From Nonlabens spongiae (GTDB lineage Bacteria; Bacteroidota; Bacteroidia; Flavobacteriales; Flavobacteriaceae): a DNA stretch of 64,000 nt. Under the pieces are notes generated by a model. The model ran no database searches and was not told the origin of the DNA. It worked only from the letters and a program-made list of their open reading frames with translations. Made by a program: the position numbers and the translations under genes. This document shows, one piece after another, positions 63,443 to 64,000 of the stretch (position 1 is its first letter; each line of letters starts with the position of its first letter). The DNA is taken from positions 1,178,001 through 1,242,000 of the forward strand of contig NZ_CP019344.1 of the NCBI RefSeq assembly GCF_002117125.1, read 5' to 3'.

Positions 63443-64000
63443 TTACTTTCCAACAATGTGCAACTCATTGAAGTTTTTATCTACATACATGGTTTGTGAA
63501 GCAATGTCATAACGCAATTCATCCAGATCCATCTTCACGTTATCAACCTCGACAAAATCAATTTCAAAAGGCAAGCCGATGAAATTAAATCGTACTGTTT
63601 CATACTCGGTAATGAACTTACCATCTTTGAATTGAGAGATTACGATCTCTTTCTCTTTACCTTTAAAAGAGAGGTTGCGTAAACTGTACCTACCTTTTTT
63701 ATAATCGTAACCATCGTTTGCATCTTCATAGATGATGCTTTTTTCTGATCCAAGCTTGAAATAGGTGTCCAGCGTCAAAAACTCGATGTTTTTCTCTCCT
63801 ACATACTGCTGCACAGGGTATCGAGGAATAATGGAACCGGATTTCACAAACAGTGGAATCTCATCGATATCAGCATCTACCCATTCCTCTCGACCGCCGT
63901 TTACAATTTTACGTGTCCAGTAGTTATACCACTCCCCTCTCGGGATGTACATCCTACGACCTTTGGCATTAGGTTCTTGAACTGGACAGACAAGGATCTT
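63443..64000 (-). CDS. Glycoside hydrolase family 31 protein, C-terminal part
   Basis: The frame is open through the right edge (it reads ILVCPVQEPNAKGRRMYIPRGEWYNYW), so the gene starts outside; 185 residues are visible. RRMYIPRGEWYNYWT, IPLFVKSGSIIPRY and IYEDANDGYDYKKG are the distal beta-sandwich signatures of GH31 alpha-glucosidases/xylosidases. The catalytic barrel is outside the window. Confidence 0.88.
   Translation of the reverse strand, partial: KILVCPVQEPNAKGRRMYIPRGEWYNYWTRKIVNGGREEWVDADIDEIPLFVKSGSIIPRYPVQQYVGEKNIEFLTLDTYFKLGSEKSIIYEDANDGYDYKKGRYSLRNLSFKGKEKEIVISQFKDGKFITEYETVRFNFIGLPFEIDFVEVDNVKMDLDELRYDIASQTMYVDKNFNELHIVGK

Overview
The window looks like a chromosome segment of a Flavobacteriaceae-type Bacteroidota. 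This is inferred from the protein families (DUF6266, DUF6428, GbsR-like regulator, HMA-fused MerT, split methylmalonyl-CoA mutase), from promoters of the TTTG / TAnnTTTG type, and from a dispersed palindrome (CGCTTTCGCGAAAGCG) seen ten times in the core segments. No species is claimed.

Layout. (1) 1-8490 is a same-strand defence island: the 3' part of an Eco57I/TaqI-like methyltransferase, two tandem DUF3800 proteins, a GIY-YIG protein, a HEPN-like protein, an HNH-like protein, then an ATPase/RloB pair (AbiL/RloAB type). (2) 8491-12400 is mostly non-coding DNA with an intact IS982-family element (8-bp target duplication), a YegP-like gene and a DUF6266 gene. (3) 12432-29710 is ordinary chromosome: an AsmA-like protein, an ars operon (arsR, DUF6428, LMW-phosphatase-type reductase, acr3) with two candidate ArsR operators, a decayed DUF6624-like lipoprotein gene, DUF3124 and MarC genes, a regulated RND efflux operon, an MscS channel and an SLC13-type permease.

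(4) 29838-49516 is the most unusual part: an integron-like array. A short tyrosine recombinase (about 275 aa, without the extra segment typical of IntI) is divergent from 17 consecutive cassettes. All cassette genes are on the + strand and are separated by hairpin-forming sites, 125-127 bp from core to core (154 bp in the repeated cassette). Each site starts with YAAC and ends with GTTR. For every cassette the bases at its 5' start are the reverse complement of the bases next to YAAC at its own 3' end, as expected if cassettes excise as circles by recombination at G/TTR. Four cassettes are copies of one 376-bp element without a convincing gene. The others carry an OLD-type nuclease, a fused restriction-modification protein, a DUF3883 nuclease-like protein, a HEPN-like protein, a BRCT protein, superoxide dismutase, a DUF305 protein, a mercury transport unit and small membrane proteins. 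The array lacks the palindrome found on both sides of it and ends at an orphan cassette next to an IS110 transposase remnant.

(5) 49775-64000 returns to chromosome: a membrane protein, udk, a FtsB/DivIC-like gene, mutA and mutB (separated by a GIY-YIG gene framed by REP-like palindromes), a BamA-like outer membrane protein, a DUF4198-HupE metal-related pair, an IS3 remnant beside a truncated beta-barrel gene, a GNAT-antiporter-glutaredoxin operon, a stretch of degraded coding fragments, and the C-terminal part of a GH31 glycosidase running off the right edge.
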